This document shows positions 53,108 through 62,422 of a DNA stretch of 64,000 nucleotides, one piece after another. The notes below the pieces were generated by a model. It had not been told where the DNA came from and made no database searches. It saw only the letters and a list, made by a program, of their open reading frames with translations. The translations under genes were made by a program, and so were the position numbers. The first letter of the stretch is position 1. Every line of letters begins with the position of its first letter. This DNA comes from Crenothrix sp043729335 (lineage in GTDB: Bacteria; Pseudomonadota; Gammaproteobacteria; Methylococcales; Methylomonadaceae): NCBI RefSeq assembly GCF_043729335.1, contig NZ_JAYTLQ010000057.1, positions 62,001 to 126,000 of the forward strand, read 5' to 3'.

Positions 53108-56032
53108 CTATATGATTTTAGTGGATGAGCTAAGATAATTATTCAGTGCCACACGGGTACCCATAAATTCCTGATTTATACGGTCAAGCGAGCTGCCGGA
53201 AACATCATAACGATGGTTTCTTGCTTCATTTTCCACGTCACGGCACAGCTCCGCCAAGCCTTGAGCGCCGACCTGGCCGCTACTGGATTTTAATGTGTGA
53301 GATGCGGCGCGAATAGCATCAACATCACCGGTGCTCCAGGCGTGTTTTAAAGACTGCACAAGTGTTTCGGCATTGTCCATATAAAGTGCAATGATACGTT
53401 GTAATAAGCCATTATTAGCGTTGGGATCAAGATTGCGAATAGCTTCTAACGCGGACTCATTAAGAGCCGATTCAAAGGGTTGGGGCATTGTTTGAGGGCT
53501 GGCTGTTTCCAGAACCAGCCAGGGCAACATGTCGTCCGCATGGTTTATATAGCGCGTAACAATCTGTTCCTGCAATATATTATTCGCAGTGGATGCTTGT
53601 TGATCGTGTCGTGTTTCGGGGCTGGTATTCTCAATTTCTAATGGCGCTACTTTATACGCTTTCGGTGTCTCTGTGAATACTATTGCCGAAGCTTTTACCC
53701 ACATTTTAATCATGCGCAACAAAGATTCGGCTTTAAAAGGTTTGGACAAATAATCGTCCATGCCAGCAATTAAACATTTTTCCCGATCCCCTTCAATGGC
53801 ATTTGCCGTTAAAGCAATGATAGGGAAATGATGGAGTTGCCCGGTGCTTTGTTGCCGTCTCATTGCCGTTGTGGCGGTATAGCCATCCATTTCTGGCATC
53901 ATGCAATCCATTAGCACTAAATCATAAGATTTGAGCTTGACGGCTTCAAGGGCTTCTAAGCCATTCTGGGCAATATCTACCGAGCAGCCGAAACCTTGTA
54001 GCATATACTGCGCGACTTCCTGATTCACCTGATTATCTTCGGCTAACAAAATGCGTGCATTGATGACGGTTACGCCGGTTTTTGCACTGTTGTTGTCAAC
54101 GGCAGGTAAAGCTGAATTCGGTATTAGGGCGTTTAGCAGACATTGATACAGATCACTTTTGCGTATGGGTTTAATCAAGTAAGCGGCGAACCCGGTTTTT
54201 TTAGCTTCGGCGGCTTCACCTTTAAACAGTGTTGAAGTCACCATAACCAACGGTATGTGTGCCAATACTGGATCAGTTTTGATACGATGGCCTAATTCTA
54301 AGCCATTCATGCCGGGCATTTTCATATCAATAAGTATCAGGTCATAAGGAAGTTGGCCGTCATCCGGCTTTCTCAGTAAATCTAAGGCAGCTAGCGCACT
54401 AGCAACGGCATTGACAGACATGCCCCAAGACAACGCGTGGCTTTGCAAAATATCCCGATTGGTATCGTTGTCCTCGACAATCAGCAGCTTTAGACCCGAT
54501 AGTCTTGACCATTCTATCGATCGGTCCAGCTTTAAACGGGTTGCCAACAGCAGCGGCAAAATGAAGGCAACCGTGGTGCCTTGGCCAGCACAGGTATCCA
54601 CGCTGATCATCCCTGTCATCATTTCGACCAATTGCTTGGAAATTGCCAAGCCTAAACCGGTGCCACCATATTTGCGGGTGGTGCTTCCATCGGCTTGAGA
54701 AAATGCCTGAAACAGACGTGGCAGATTATCTTCACTGATGCCAATACCGGTGTCGCGGATCGCAAAACGAATTTTAATCGGGCTGGAATTGCTCTGTTGT
54801 AACATTACGTGCGAAGCTTCATCAATCATAACGTCCACTACGACCTCGCCGTGGCCGGTGAATTTAATGGCATTACCCACCAAATTGCTCAGTACTTGCC
54901 GTATGCGGGTGGGATCACCTTTAATGCCTTCGGGCACATTGGGCGCAATGCGATAACTCAGTTCCAAGTCTTTACTGTGCGCTTTTTCAGCAAATAATTC
55001 AATAACATCCTCAATGAGATTATGCAGATTAAAATCCAGGCTCTCCAATTCAAAGCAACCGGCTTCTATTTTAGAAAAGTCGAGAATGTCATTAATAATA
55101 GACAGTAATGATTCACCGGATCGATGCACCGTCTCTACAAACCGTTGCTGGGTTGGCGTTAAGCCAGTGCCTAATAACAGCTCGGACATGCCCAGTACGC
55201 CGTTCATTGGGGTGCGAATTTCATGGCTCATATTAGCGAGAAATTGTGATTTGGCCGCGTTCGCCGCTTCAGCGATTTCTTTAGCCTGGCGCAATTCTGC
55301 GGTGCGCGCTTCGACTTGTTGTTCCAGGTTAACATAGTGTTGCGCCAGATCTTGATCGCGCAGATGTATTTCATCAAGCATATCATTGAACGCATCTACC
55401 AATGTGCCGACTTCATCGTTATCTTGCTTGGTCACTCTAAGCATGTAGCCGGAGTGTGAGACCTCCCGCGCGGCTGTGGATAAATAACTGATAGGGTGCG
55501 TGACTCTTATGGTCATTCGTCGGGCTAACACTAAAGCCACTAGAAAAGTCGATAACAACACCAAAATCGAGGTACCGATACGCACCAAGAGACTGGCCCA
55601 AATCCACCCTAGGGAGTAGCGCAGATTTAGGCTACCCAGGTGTTGTTGATCGAGTGTTACGGGCTGAATAACACTGATTTCCCGCCACGGAAAAAATGCC
55701 GGCAATTGGACACGCTCTTTACGGCTAAAATTAGCCATCTGTCGGCCATCAAGGGTATTGACTGTGGCGTGGGTAATATCAGGAATTTCTTGCAACGAAT
55801 TAAGTATTTGTTGCGCATTCTTGTCATCAACAAAAGATAATGCCGCCTGTAAGTTACTGGCGGTAAGCCGCGCAAGTACATCAAGCCGGTCGTGCTCAAT
55901 TTGCTTTGCGCCTCTCACTTCTATTATTGTTTCTAAAACAAAATCAGCCGTCATTGCCACCGCCATACAAATAAAAAGAATCAATTGAAGTTTGTGGGCA
56001 ATGGAACTGTCACGGAATAGTCTTTTAAACAT
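53108..56032 (-). CDS. Membrane hybrid sensor histidine kinase with two receivers and HPt
   Basis: Domains in order: membrane segment ~13-36, periplasmic CHASE8-like sensor ~37-140, second membrane segment ~147-170, HAMP ~172-225, HisKA with His270 in NMSHEIRTPMNG, HATPase_c with an N box around GNAIKF and G boxes RDTGIGI and GGTGLGLAIS, a first receiver (Asp559 in LILIDMKMPGMNG), a second receiver (Asp699 in LVLMDCMMPEMDG) and an HPt domain with His902 in AASHTLKSSSGQ. All phosphorelay residues are present. It sits 2 bp from the YfiR-like gene and 8 bp from the REC-GGDEF-EAL gene. A periplasmic input from YfiR is inferred, not shown. Confidence 0.9.
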   Translation of the reverse strand: MFKRLFRDSSIAHKLQLILFICMAVAMTADFVLETIIEVRGAKQIEHDRLDVLARLTASNLQAALSFVDDKNAQQILNSLQEIPDITHATVNTLDGRQMANFSRKERVQLPAFFPWREISVIQPVTLDQQHLGSLNLRYSLGWIWASLLVRIGTSILVLLSTFLVALVLARRMTIRVTHPISYLSTAAREVSHSGYMLRVTKQDNDEVGTLVDAFNDMLDEIHLRDQDLAQHYVNLEQQVEARTAELRQAKEIAEAANAAKSQFLANMSHEIRTPMNGVLGMSELLLGTGLTPTQQRFVETVHRSGESLLSIINDILDFSKIEAGCFELESLDFNLHNLIEDVIELFAEKAHSKDLELSYRIAPNVPEGIKGDPTRIRQVLSNLVGNAIKFTGHGEVVVDVMIDEASHVMLQQSNSSPIKIRFAIRDTGIGISEDNLPRLFQAFSQADGSTTRKYGGTGLGLAISKQLVEMMTGMISVDTCAGQGTTVAFILPLLLATRLKLDRSIEWSRLSGLKLLIVEDNDTNRDILQSHALSWGMSVNAVASALAALDLLRKPDDGQLPYDLILIDMKMPGMNGLELGHRIKTDPVLAHIPLVMVTSTLFKGEAAEAKKTGFAAYLIKPIRKSDLYQCLLNALIPNSALPAVDNNSAKTGVTVINARILLAEDNQVNQEVAQYMLQGFGCSVDIAQNGLEALEAVKLKSYDLVLMDCMMPEMDGYTATTAMRRQQSTGQLHHFPIIALTANAIEGDREKCLIAGMDDYLSKPFKAESLLRMIKMWVKASAIVFTETPKAYKVAPLEIENTSPETRHDQQASTANNILQEQIVTRYINHADDMLPWLVLETASPQTMPQPFESALNESALEAIRNLDPNANNGLLQRIIALYMDNAETLVQSLKHAWSTGDVDAIRAASHTLKSSSGQVGAQGLAELCRDVENEARNHRYDVSGSSLDRINQEFMGTRVALNNYLSSSTKII

Positions 56033-56034
56033 GG

Positions 56035-56595
56035 TTATTTCCCTCGAACGTCGCGAGCTATACTCAATAACTGCGCACTCAACTTAAGGCCAGTGGACTT
56101 AACTTGTTCCAAATTAACTTCAAATTGCAAGCGGTCGCCATCATCTATCAGAATGATCATGCCACCCATATCAAGAAACCCTTCCAGATTGCTGACTATT
56201 AATATGGGCGTGTTTTTGGTGTTTTTAAGCCATTCGCGGATGCGCACGGGCTTTTCCTCTCGCGCTAAAAACAGCAGTTGACAGGCGCTTGCATTTTCGC
56301 CCAGTTCGACACGTTTAATACGGACGGTTTTATTCTGTGCGGGTAAACCGGCAATACCCTCCAAATCTGCATCGAATAAGTAGCTTTCGGTAACGCACAG
56401 TGTCAACTTATCACTTAACTTATCTTGCTGCGGCCACTCTGTGAATTTCAAAAAATTATAGAGGAAAGCCGCTGTCAACGTTTGTTCGCTACTGAGTGCA
56501 TTGGCAGATGCGCTAGTACCTGTTGTTATGGCCATTGCTAATACGATAGCCATTAAACCAGGCAGAAGCCGTGTAAAATTCACTAATAATCGCAT
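56035..56595 (-). CDS. YfiR/DUF4154 family periplasmic protein
   Basis: A signal peptide (hydrophobic to about residue 31, ending SASANA) precedes a DUF4154 domain with LTAAFLYNFLKFTEWP, the family hallmark, and ILIVSNLEGFLDMGGMIILI. Two cysteines (Cys67 and Cys105) may pair as in Pseudomonas YfiR. In Pseudomonas, YfiR is a periplasmic repressor of the membrane cyclase YfiN (TpbB). Here no YfiN follows; a hybrid histidine kinase does, 2 bp away, suggesting YfiR regulates the kinase instead. The 186-residue length is typical. Confidence 0.85.
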   Translation of the reverse strand: MRLLVNFTRLLPGLMAIVLAMAITTGTSASANALSSEQTLTAAFLYNFLKFTEWPQQDKLSDKLTLCVTESYLFDADLEGIAGLPAQNKTVRIKRVELGENASACQLLFLAREEKPVRIREWLKNTKNTPILIVSNLEGFLDMGGMIILIDDGDRLQFEVNLEQVKSTGLKLSAQLLSIARDVRGK

Positions 56596-56597
56596 GG

Positions 56598-58655
56598 TTA
56601 AAATCCGTATTCCAGACGAAAACGCACGGTACGCCCATCCATGGCTAGAGTATCTTGGATATGCTCACTGCCTCCCAAAACGGGGTAATGTTGGTTTAAC
56701 ACATTGTAAATACCGAGTGTAGGCTGAAAGCCATATACGGGCTTGGTAAACGCTAAATTAATATTGAACAAGTGATAGGAATGGGCAATATTGTTGGCAA
56801 GGGTGCGGCGTTGATCCACAAACAATTCCTCAAAACCCAGGCGCACAGTATCCTCGAAAAAAGGTTCGGCATAATGTAACTTCACCAAGTTTTTGGGTGA
56901 ATCAGGTGCCCAGCTTCCGCCCTTCAAATTTTCATCACGCGTGTAATTATGGGTCCAGCTTAATTTAATCTGCCGCCCGTTTTCCCAATGTTTTTGAGCC
57001 CCCAGCTCAAAACCATAGGTTTGAAAGTGTCCTGAGTTAACGAATTGAAGGAAACTAGGGGAGGTGTTGTCGGTATCCTGAACCAGGACATTCCTAAGAT
57101 CGTTATAAAAGACTGTGCCCAACAATTTTAGGCCGTGGCCGGGGTACCACTCGGCAATTGCCTCATAGCTTTTTATAAGTTCCTGCTTGTTATTAGCATT
57201 TGCCCTGTTGCTGTCAAGAAAATTGTAATCACGCTCGTAAACATTAGGCGCACGAAACGCTGAACCGTAAAGTAGCTTGCCAGTAAAGGTGGGTGTAATA
57301 TCCCAAATCAAGCCGACGCGAGGATGTAGTTGCAAACTGTTGATCATGTGATGGTAATCTAAACGCAGCCCCATATTGACAAGCAAGCTGTCGGTGATAC
57401 GGTATTCATCCTGAGCATAAATACCCGCCCGCCAGCCGTTGCGGTTACTGTTGTTATAAAGTTGATACGGATTGATGTCGAAATTAATAAGGTGCTGGTT
57501 CTGGTCATATTGTGCATCTATCCCCATGATCCACTTATGATGTTTAATTTGAGTACCCGTGAGTTTAAATTCACCGCCCCACCAACGCGTATCTGTCGCA
57601 TCGTAATTCAATACGCGCACACCTTTATCGCTAATGGGCGTATCGGCATAATAGTCGTACCAATGATGAAAAGCCCGCACTTCTACACCCAAACCGGCAT
57701 TGAATTGAGTGATGTAATCCATATCGATATAAGCCTGTTTATCGACGGTGAAATAACTTTTATCATTGAAAATTGCACCGAAAGAGGCCGTGGGTACACG
57801 CTTGTAGCGATCAATATAGCCAGCCCTGACAGAAAAATCCTGATAACTTAGCTGGCCGAACAACCGGCTGGTTCTTTCTAAATCCATGTCTTGGGCGATG
57901 CCGCCGTTAGTTGCCGCGTATTTCGGAAAATGTAACTGTTCCTGGCCATGAGTAAAAAATTGCGAGCCGTTGATCAGTAAATCAGCGCCGTTGCTCCATT
58001 GCTTGCCAAAAGTCGCTCGTCCCCGGTAAGTGTCAAGACTCCCCGCTTCTGCACTGACTCGCGTTCCGTTGAATTTTTTACCTTGCTTGCTGATAACGTT
58101 AACAACACCGAGTAAAGCATTTGCTCCGTACACCGATGAGCCAGGGCCTGGAATGTATTCAATACGCTCGATAAGGTTCATGTCCAGCATGAATTCTTCG
58201 CCAATAAAGCCTTGGTCAAAAGTCGCATCATTCATACGGCGGCCATCAATCATAATCAGCACGCGTGAATTGTAATCTCCGCTGTGAGAAAACCCACGCG
58301 TACCCAGGTAACTGTAATTACGGTCATTGCGGATATACAAGCCGCGCATGGCATTGAGTGCATCGGCTAAAGTGCGCCAACCGTAATTACGAATGTCGTC
58401 GGCGGTGACGACATCAACCGCAGAGGGCGCTTCGGATGATTTTTGTTTAAAGCAGGATGCCGATGACACTTCGATGTTGAGCAGTTGCTCAAGAGGCAAA
58501 TCATAAAGTTTGCTCTGCGCTTGTGCCGAAACCGTTTGCGCATTACTTAAAATAGCGCCCACCAAAAAAAACGGTATGTGTTTAAACCGAAAAAATGTCT
58601 TTTTTGTATTGGTTTCTGCACACAGGTTTATAGCAGCGGATGCAATTCTATTCAT
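56598..58655 (-). CDS. TonB-dependent outer-membrane receptor 1
   Basis: The 685-residue protein starts with a long signal region (cut probably after QTVSAQAQ, about residue 48). A plug domain follows (APSAVDVVTADDIRNYGWRTL, RVLIMIDGRRMND, IEYIPGPGSSVYGANALLGVVNVI), then a 22-strand-type barrel ending in the outer-membrane signature RFRLEYGF with a terminal Phe. The family opening LPLEQLLNIEVSSAS is shared with its neighbour. The ligand is unknown and no binding-protein or siderophore gene is near. It is very similar to receptor 2 along its whole length, a tandem duplication. The yfiR-like gene follows after 2 bp. Confidence 0.88.
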   Translation of the reverse strand: MNRIASAAINLCAETNTKKTFFRFKHIPFFLVGAILSNAQTVSAQAQSKLYDLPLEQLLNIEVSSASCFKQKSSEAPSAVDVVTADDIRNYGWRTLADALNAMRGLYIRNDRNYSYLGTRGFSHSGDYNSRVLIMIDGRRMNDATFDQGFIGEEFMLDMNLIERIEYIPGPGSSVYGANALLGVVNVISKQGKKFNGTRVSAEAGSLDTYRGRATFGKQWSNGADLLINGSQFFTHGQEQLHFPKYAATNGGIAQDMDLERTSRLFGQLSYQDFSVRAGYIDRYKRVPTASFGAIFNDKSYFTVDKQAYIDMDYITQFNAGLGVEVRAFHHWYDYYADTPISDKGVRVLNYDATDTRWWGGEFKLTGTQIKHHKWIMGIDAQYDQNQHLINFDINPYQLYNNSNRNGWRAGIYAQDEYRITDSLLVNMGLRLDYHHMINSLQLHPRVGLIWDITPTFTGKLLYGSAFRAPNVYERDYNFLDSNRANANNKQELIKSYEAIAEWYPGHGLKLLGTVFYNDLRNVLVQDTDNTSPSFLQFVNSGHFQTYGFELGAQKHWENGRQIKLSWTHNYTRDENLKGGSWAPDSPKNLVKLHYAEPFFEDTVRLGFEELFVDQRRTLANNIAHSYHLFNINLAFTKPVYGFQPTLGIYNVLNQHYPVLGGSEHIQDTLAMDGRTVRFRLEYGF

Positions 58656-58722
58656 ATCAATTAAATATAGTAGTTAATTGATAAACAGAAGTCGGTTTTA
58701 AGTGTTTTATTTAAAAAACCGC

Positions 58723-60783
58723 TTAAAACCCGTATTCCAGACGGAAGCGCACGGTGCGTCCATCCATGGCTAGCGTGTCCTGAGTATGCACATCGCCACC
58801 CAGTACTTTGTAGTGCTGATCTAATACGTTATAAATGCCGAGTGTGGGCTGAAAGCCATATAAGGGTTTGGTAAACGAGAGGTTGATATTGAGCAAATGA
58901 TAGGAGGGCGCAATATTGTTAGCCAAAGTACGGCGTTGACCCACAAAAAGCTCCTCAAAACCCAGGCGTACCGTATCGTTAAAGAAGGGTTCAGCGTAAT
59001 GCAGCTTAACTAGGTTTTTGGGTGAATCCGGTGCCCAGCCCCCGCCAAAAGTTTCGTCGCCATCAACATCACGCGTGTAATTATGCGTCCAGGTCAGTTT
59101 TAACTGGCGACCATTCTCCCAACGTTTTTCCCCCCCAAGTTCAAAACCGTAGTTATGATAAGCACCTGAATTAATAAACTGTCCAAAAGTGGCCGATTTA
59201 TTATCCGTATCTTGCACTAATACTTTTTGTAGATCGTTGTAGAACAGTGTCCCTAATAATTTAACGCCTTTGCCAGTACGCCATTCTGCAATTGCCTCAT
59301 AGCTATAAATGAGCTCTTGTTTATTGTTTGGGTTTTTTACGAAGCCAAAGGCGGGGATATCCATATCGCGCTCGTAAACATTCGGTGCACGAAATGCCGA
59401 ACCATATAGCAGTTTAGCCGTCAATGTAGGCGTGGCATCCCAAATCAGGCCTATGCGAGGGTGCAGTTGCAAATTCTTGATCATGTGATGGTGATCCAGA
59501 CGCAAACCGGCATTAATCAACAAACTCTCCGTAATACGCCATTCATCTTGGGCGTAAAGTCCAGCACGCCAACCATTATTACTGCTGGAATTATAGAGCT
59601 GGTAAGGATTAATATCATAATTAATCAAATGCTGGCGTTGGTCGTATTGAAACTCCAATCCTGCAATCCATTTATGGTGTTTGAATTGAATACCCGTTAA
59701 TTTAAGTTCACCGCCCCACCAACGGCTATCCACCGCATCATAATTAGCGATGGGGTTCAGTGGTGGCACACCCACATTCCCATCATAGGGCGTAATAGAA
59801 TGGTAATCGTACCAATGATGAAAGGCTCGCGCTTCCAACCCTAATTGGGTGTTTATTTGGGTAATGTAATCCAAATCAACATAATACTGTCGGTCAACAT
59901 TGTAAAGTCTGTTGTCGTTGAAAATAGCGCCGAAAGATGCCGTGGGTATGCGCTTGTAGCGGTTAACGTAGCCTGCCCTGAGCGTAAGATCCTGATAGCT
60001 TAATTTACCAAATAGCCTGCTGCTCCGCTCTATATCCATATCTTGAGCAATACCGCCGTTGATCTTGGCAAACTCCGAAAAAAATAATTGTTCTTCACCA
60101 TGACTAAAAAACTGTGAGCCGTTAACCAGTAAATCAGCACCGTTTTTCCAGCGCTTACCAAAAGTTGCCCGTCCTCGATAGGTATCTAAACTGCCTGCTT
60201 CGCCGCTTACACGCACACCATTGAAATCTTTACCCTGCTTACTAATGACATTGATGACACCGAGCAAGGCATTAGCTCCGTAGACCGACGAACCAGACCC
60301 TGGAATATATTCGATGCGGTCAATCAGATTCATGTCGAGTAAAAAGTCTTCACCAATAGCAGCTCCATCGTAAATAGCCTCATTCATGCGTCGCCCGTCG
60401 ATCATAATTAATACGCGCGAGTTGTAGTCGCCGGTGCGGGAGAAACCTCGATTGCCGAGGTAGGAGTAGCTACGGTCGTTGCGAACTGTCAGTCCACGCA
60501 TGGCACTAAGCGCATCGGCGAGAGTACGCCAACCGTAACTGCGGATCTCTTGGGCGGTTACCACATCAACTGCCGATGGTGCTTCGGAGGATTTTTGCTT
60601 GAAACGTGAGGCGGAAGTAATTTCCACATTCACTAACTGATCCAAAGATAACTTTAAAAGCTCATTTACCTCCTGTGCTAAAGCAGTTTGGACGCAACTT
60701 AAAGCACTCCCCCAAAGCAGCGATTGCCTGCAAACCTCTCGGATTGATATTTTTACTTTAAAAATTTTAGTAACCATAGCCAT
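58723..60783 (-). CDS. TonB-dependent outer-membrane receptor 2 (tandem paralogue)
   Basis: The 686-residue paralogue of receptor 1 has the same plug motifs (RTLADALSAMRGLTVRND, VLIMIDGRRMNEA, ALLGVINVISKQGK) and the same RFRLEYGF C-terminus. Differences cluster in predicted surface loops, for example a longer stretch around 59758-59790 (GNVGVPPLNP), which suggests different ligands or binding partners. The start ATG at 60783 lies within a perfect inverted repeat; a second ATG follows two codons later. It is the first gene of the five-gene sensory operon. Confidence 0.87.
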   Translation of the reverse strand: MAMVTKIFKVKISIREVCRQSLLWGSALSCVQTALAQEVNELLKLSLDQLVNVEITSASRFKQKSSEAPSAVDVVTAQEIRSYGWRTLADALSAMRGLTVRNDRSYSYLGNRGFSRTGDYNSRVLIMIDGRRMNEAIYDGAAIGEDFLLDMNLIDRIEYIPGSGSSVYGANALLGVINVISKQGKDFNGVRVSGEAGSLDTYRGRATFGKRWKNGADLLVNGSQFFSHGEEQLFFSEFAKINGGIAQDMDIERSSRLFGKLSYQDLTLRAGYVNRYKRIPTASFGAIFNDNRLYNVDRQYYVDLDYITQINTQLGLEARAFHHWYDYHSITPYDGNVGVPPLNPIANYDAVDSRWWGGELKLTGIQFKHHKWIAGLEFQYDQRQHLINYDINPYQLYNSSSNNGWRAGLYAQDEWRITESLLINAGLRLDHHHMIKNLQLHPRIGLIWDATPTLTAKLLYGSAFRAPNVYERDMDIPAFGFVKNPNNKQELIYSYEAIAEWRTGKGVKLLGTLFYNDLQKVLVQDTDNKSATFGQFINSGAYHNYGFELGGEKRWENGRQLKLTWTHNYTRDVDGDETFGGGWAPDSPKNLVKLHYAEPFFNDTVRLGFEELFVGQRRTLANNIAPSYHLLNINLSFTKPLYGFQPTLGIYNVLDQHYKVLGGDVHTQDTLAMDGRTVRFRLEYGF

Positions 60784-60806
60784 GACATTTTTATATCTAA
60801 TGTCAT
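60782..60806. repeat. Inverted repeat overlapping the start of receptor 2
   Basis: ATGACATT (60782-60789) and AATGTCAT (60799-60806) form a perfect 8-bp inverted repeat with a 9-bp loop. On the mRNA it would place the start codon in a stem and there is no visible ribosome site. It could be a protein operator or a translational control hairpin for the whole sensory operon. Confidence 0.6.
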
Positions 60807-61142
60807 TAAATATAGTAGAGTTTAAAAATTACACCTTGACGGTTACCTAAAATTCTTTAACAACATTGCACGGCATTCCGAGCTTTTTTACGGCTATAAT
60901 AATTTTATTTTCAATTCACTGATATTTCAAAAAACGCAGTCTATACTATGTAAGTACAGCTTTAGCCCCAGACTGAGTGTGCAAATCACACCTGCAATAT
61001 TCAACTTAAATATATTTTCAAACACTTTTGCAACCAGTGTGGAGAAAAACTACGGTTGTATATTTTAGTTGCAGGTAGATTTAATAGGCTAAGACCCACC
61101 TGCAAATTGCCATAATAATAAAAAATTCATAAGGCATTGTCT
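60784..61142. promoter_or_regulatory. 359-bp divergent intergenic region between the receptor operon and the acyltransferase operon
   Basis: On the minus side CTACTATATTTAAT (60806-60819 region) recurs upstream of receptor 1 as well, so it was duplicated with the gene and may carry the -10. On the plus side TATAAT (60895-60900) could start the downstream operon, but its -35 is poor. A perfect 8-bp inverted repeat TTGCAGGT (61069-61076) / ACCTGCAA (61098-61105) lies 38 bp before the micro-ORF at 61143. A small palindrome GTGTG-CAAAT-CACAC is at 60977-60991. No gene is convincing. Confidence 0.45.
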
Positions 61143-61253
61143 ATGCGCGGCATCTTGATTCTTACTACATTATCCTGCTTTACCGGATGTGCCGCCTCAC
61201 AGTTGAATCCACGACTGGATTTTCAGCGGATAAAAACAATTGTTTTTTACTAG
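61143..61253 (+). CDS. 36-residue lipoprotein-like micro-ORF
   Basis: The ATG at 61143 follows AAGGCA. The peptide begins MRGILILTTLSCFTGCAAS, a signal sequence with a lipobox-like FTGC, and ends DFQRIKTIVFY. The tail resembles the opening of longer lipoproteins that continue IKTIAVL, so this may be a decayed or truncated lipoprotein. The stop is 13 bp before the acyltransferase ATG. It may alternatively be a leader peptide. Confidence 0.4.
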   Translation: MRGILILTTLSCFTGCAASQLNPRLDFQRIKTIVFY

Positions 61254-61266
61254 AACAGATAGCTAT

Positions 61267-62295
61267 ATGGATTCTTTAAAGAAAGAAAAGGGCAGAATCG
61301 AGCAATATGATATTTTACGCGGAATTGCAATAAGTTTTATGCTGATGGCAAATAGTGCCGCCTCTCTTTACATCGGCACTCCTCCACTACCGATGAGGTT
61401 ATTGGGATCATTTGCTGCGCCCAGTTTTATGATACTAGCTGGCATAATGCTTGCCATCGCTAAAAAACCAAAGTTACGCAAGGGATTTCTCCTTATAGCC
61501 ACTGGCTGCTTAATTGATATATTTGTATGGCAGATTGTGCCATTTGTGACTTTTGACGTGCTTTATACGCTTGGCGCGGCTATCTTAATAACGGCATATC
61601 CAGCCCGTTTATTTCCTATAAGGGTGCTTTGGCTTTTAGGGGTAGTATTTATTTTGGTTGGTCAGTGGTTGCAAGGGGCATTTGGTTACAATCCCGAAAT
61701 TTTAGAAATTGCTTTGCCTCCACAAAACCCATTCCCTCCGATTAAAAGTATTCTGTCTCGTATTCTTCGCCAGTTGTTTATCGATGGGTGGTTTCCACTT
61801 CCCCCCTGGCTAGGTTTTGTTTGGTTAGGCGCGGCTTTACAGCGCAGCCTTCAAAACACAGTATTGTCACACGGCAATAGTTTTCTCATGCTCTGTATTT
61901 CAATAATATTGTTTGTCGTTTCATCTGCCTATTGGTCACTAAATTTTGTCGTTCCTGAGCCCCGTGTGGGCTACACCGAGTTGTTTTATCCACCCGATGT
62001 TGGATTCTGTTTTACATCTATCAGCGCATTTTGCATAGCCTTATTTTTGTTTCAATCAATTGTCCGCTGGCAACCCGCCCTCTTCATTTTGGCACCCCTA
62101 AAATGGATGGGGCAATGTTCACTTTGGATTTATATTCTTCATTTGGTGGCAATTCGGAGTCTACTCTCGCTGCATTTTGAAACTCCTGAACTCAATAGTT
62201 TTTTGTTCATTGTTTTTATGTTATGGGTATTTTTTGCAATAACTGCTCGCATTCTTTCGGCGTATCCTTTTGTTAGTAAAAGAAACCATGTGTAA
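61267..62295 (+). CDS. Membrane acyltransferase, HGSNAT/DUF1624-like
   Basis: A polytopic protein of 342 residues with about 9-10 hydrophobic helices has the opening signature R-x3-YDILRGIAISFMLMANSAA, as in the heparan-alpha-glucosaminide N-acetyltransferase (DUF1624) and acyltransferase-3 superfamily. The motif PLKWMGQCSLWIYILHLVAIR near residue 285-305 is also typical. Such enzymes move acetyl groups across the membrane to sugars or lipids; the acceptor is unknown. ATG 61267 is chosen as the conserved start, since the longer ORF begins inside the micro-ORF. The 3' end overlaps the next ORF by 8 bp. Confidence 0.7.
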   Translation: MDSLKKEKGRIEQYDILRGIAISFMLMANSAASLYIGTPPLPMRLLGSFAAPSFMILAGIMLAIAKKPKLRKGFLLIATGCLIDIFVWQIVPFVTFDVLYTLGAAILITAYPARLFPIRVLWLLGVVFILVGQWLQGAFGYNPEILEIALPPQNPFPPIKSILSRILRQLFIDGWFPLPPWLGFVWLGAALQRSLQNTVLSHGNSFLMLCISIILFVVSSAYWSLNFVVPEPRVGYTELFYPPDVGFCFTSISAFCIALFLFQSIVRWQPALFILAPLKWMGQCSLWIYILHLVAIRSLLSLHFETPELNSFLFIVFMLWVFFAITARILSAYPFVSKRNHV

Positions 62296-62422
62296 TAACG
62301 ACTTACTCTTGGCAAGCTCCGCCATATTAACCTTAGGTATTTGTACGAATTACCTCATTACAACCTTTGGCGTGATAATGGAATTGCCATTTATGGTAAT
62401 GCTATATTCCAATCTGCCATAA
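62288..62422 (+). CDS. 44-residue hydrophobic micro-ORF linking two operon genes
   Basis: This ORF starts 8 bp inside the acyltransferase end (ATGTGTAA overlap), and its TAA is followed at once by the ATG of the next gene (TAAATG). The peptide MCNNDLLLASSAILTLGICT continues as hydrophobic sequence, enough for one or two membrane helices. Such packing implies translational coupling. No family was recognised, so coding is supported only by gene packing and hydrophobicity. Confidence 0.45.
   Translation: MCNNDLLLASSAILTLGICTNYLITTFGVIMELPFMVMLYSNLP

Noticed and set aside
56035..56595. Assigning the neighbouring kinase as YfiN (TpbB)
   Set aside because: The adjacent membrane protein has HisKA, HATPase, receiver and HPt domains, not a GGDEF output as in YfiN.
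60977..60991. GTGTG-CAAAT-CACAC as a CRP/FNR site
   Set aside because: The arms and 5-bp spacing do not fit the TGTGA-N6-TCACA consensus.
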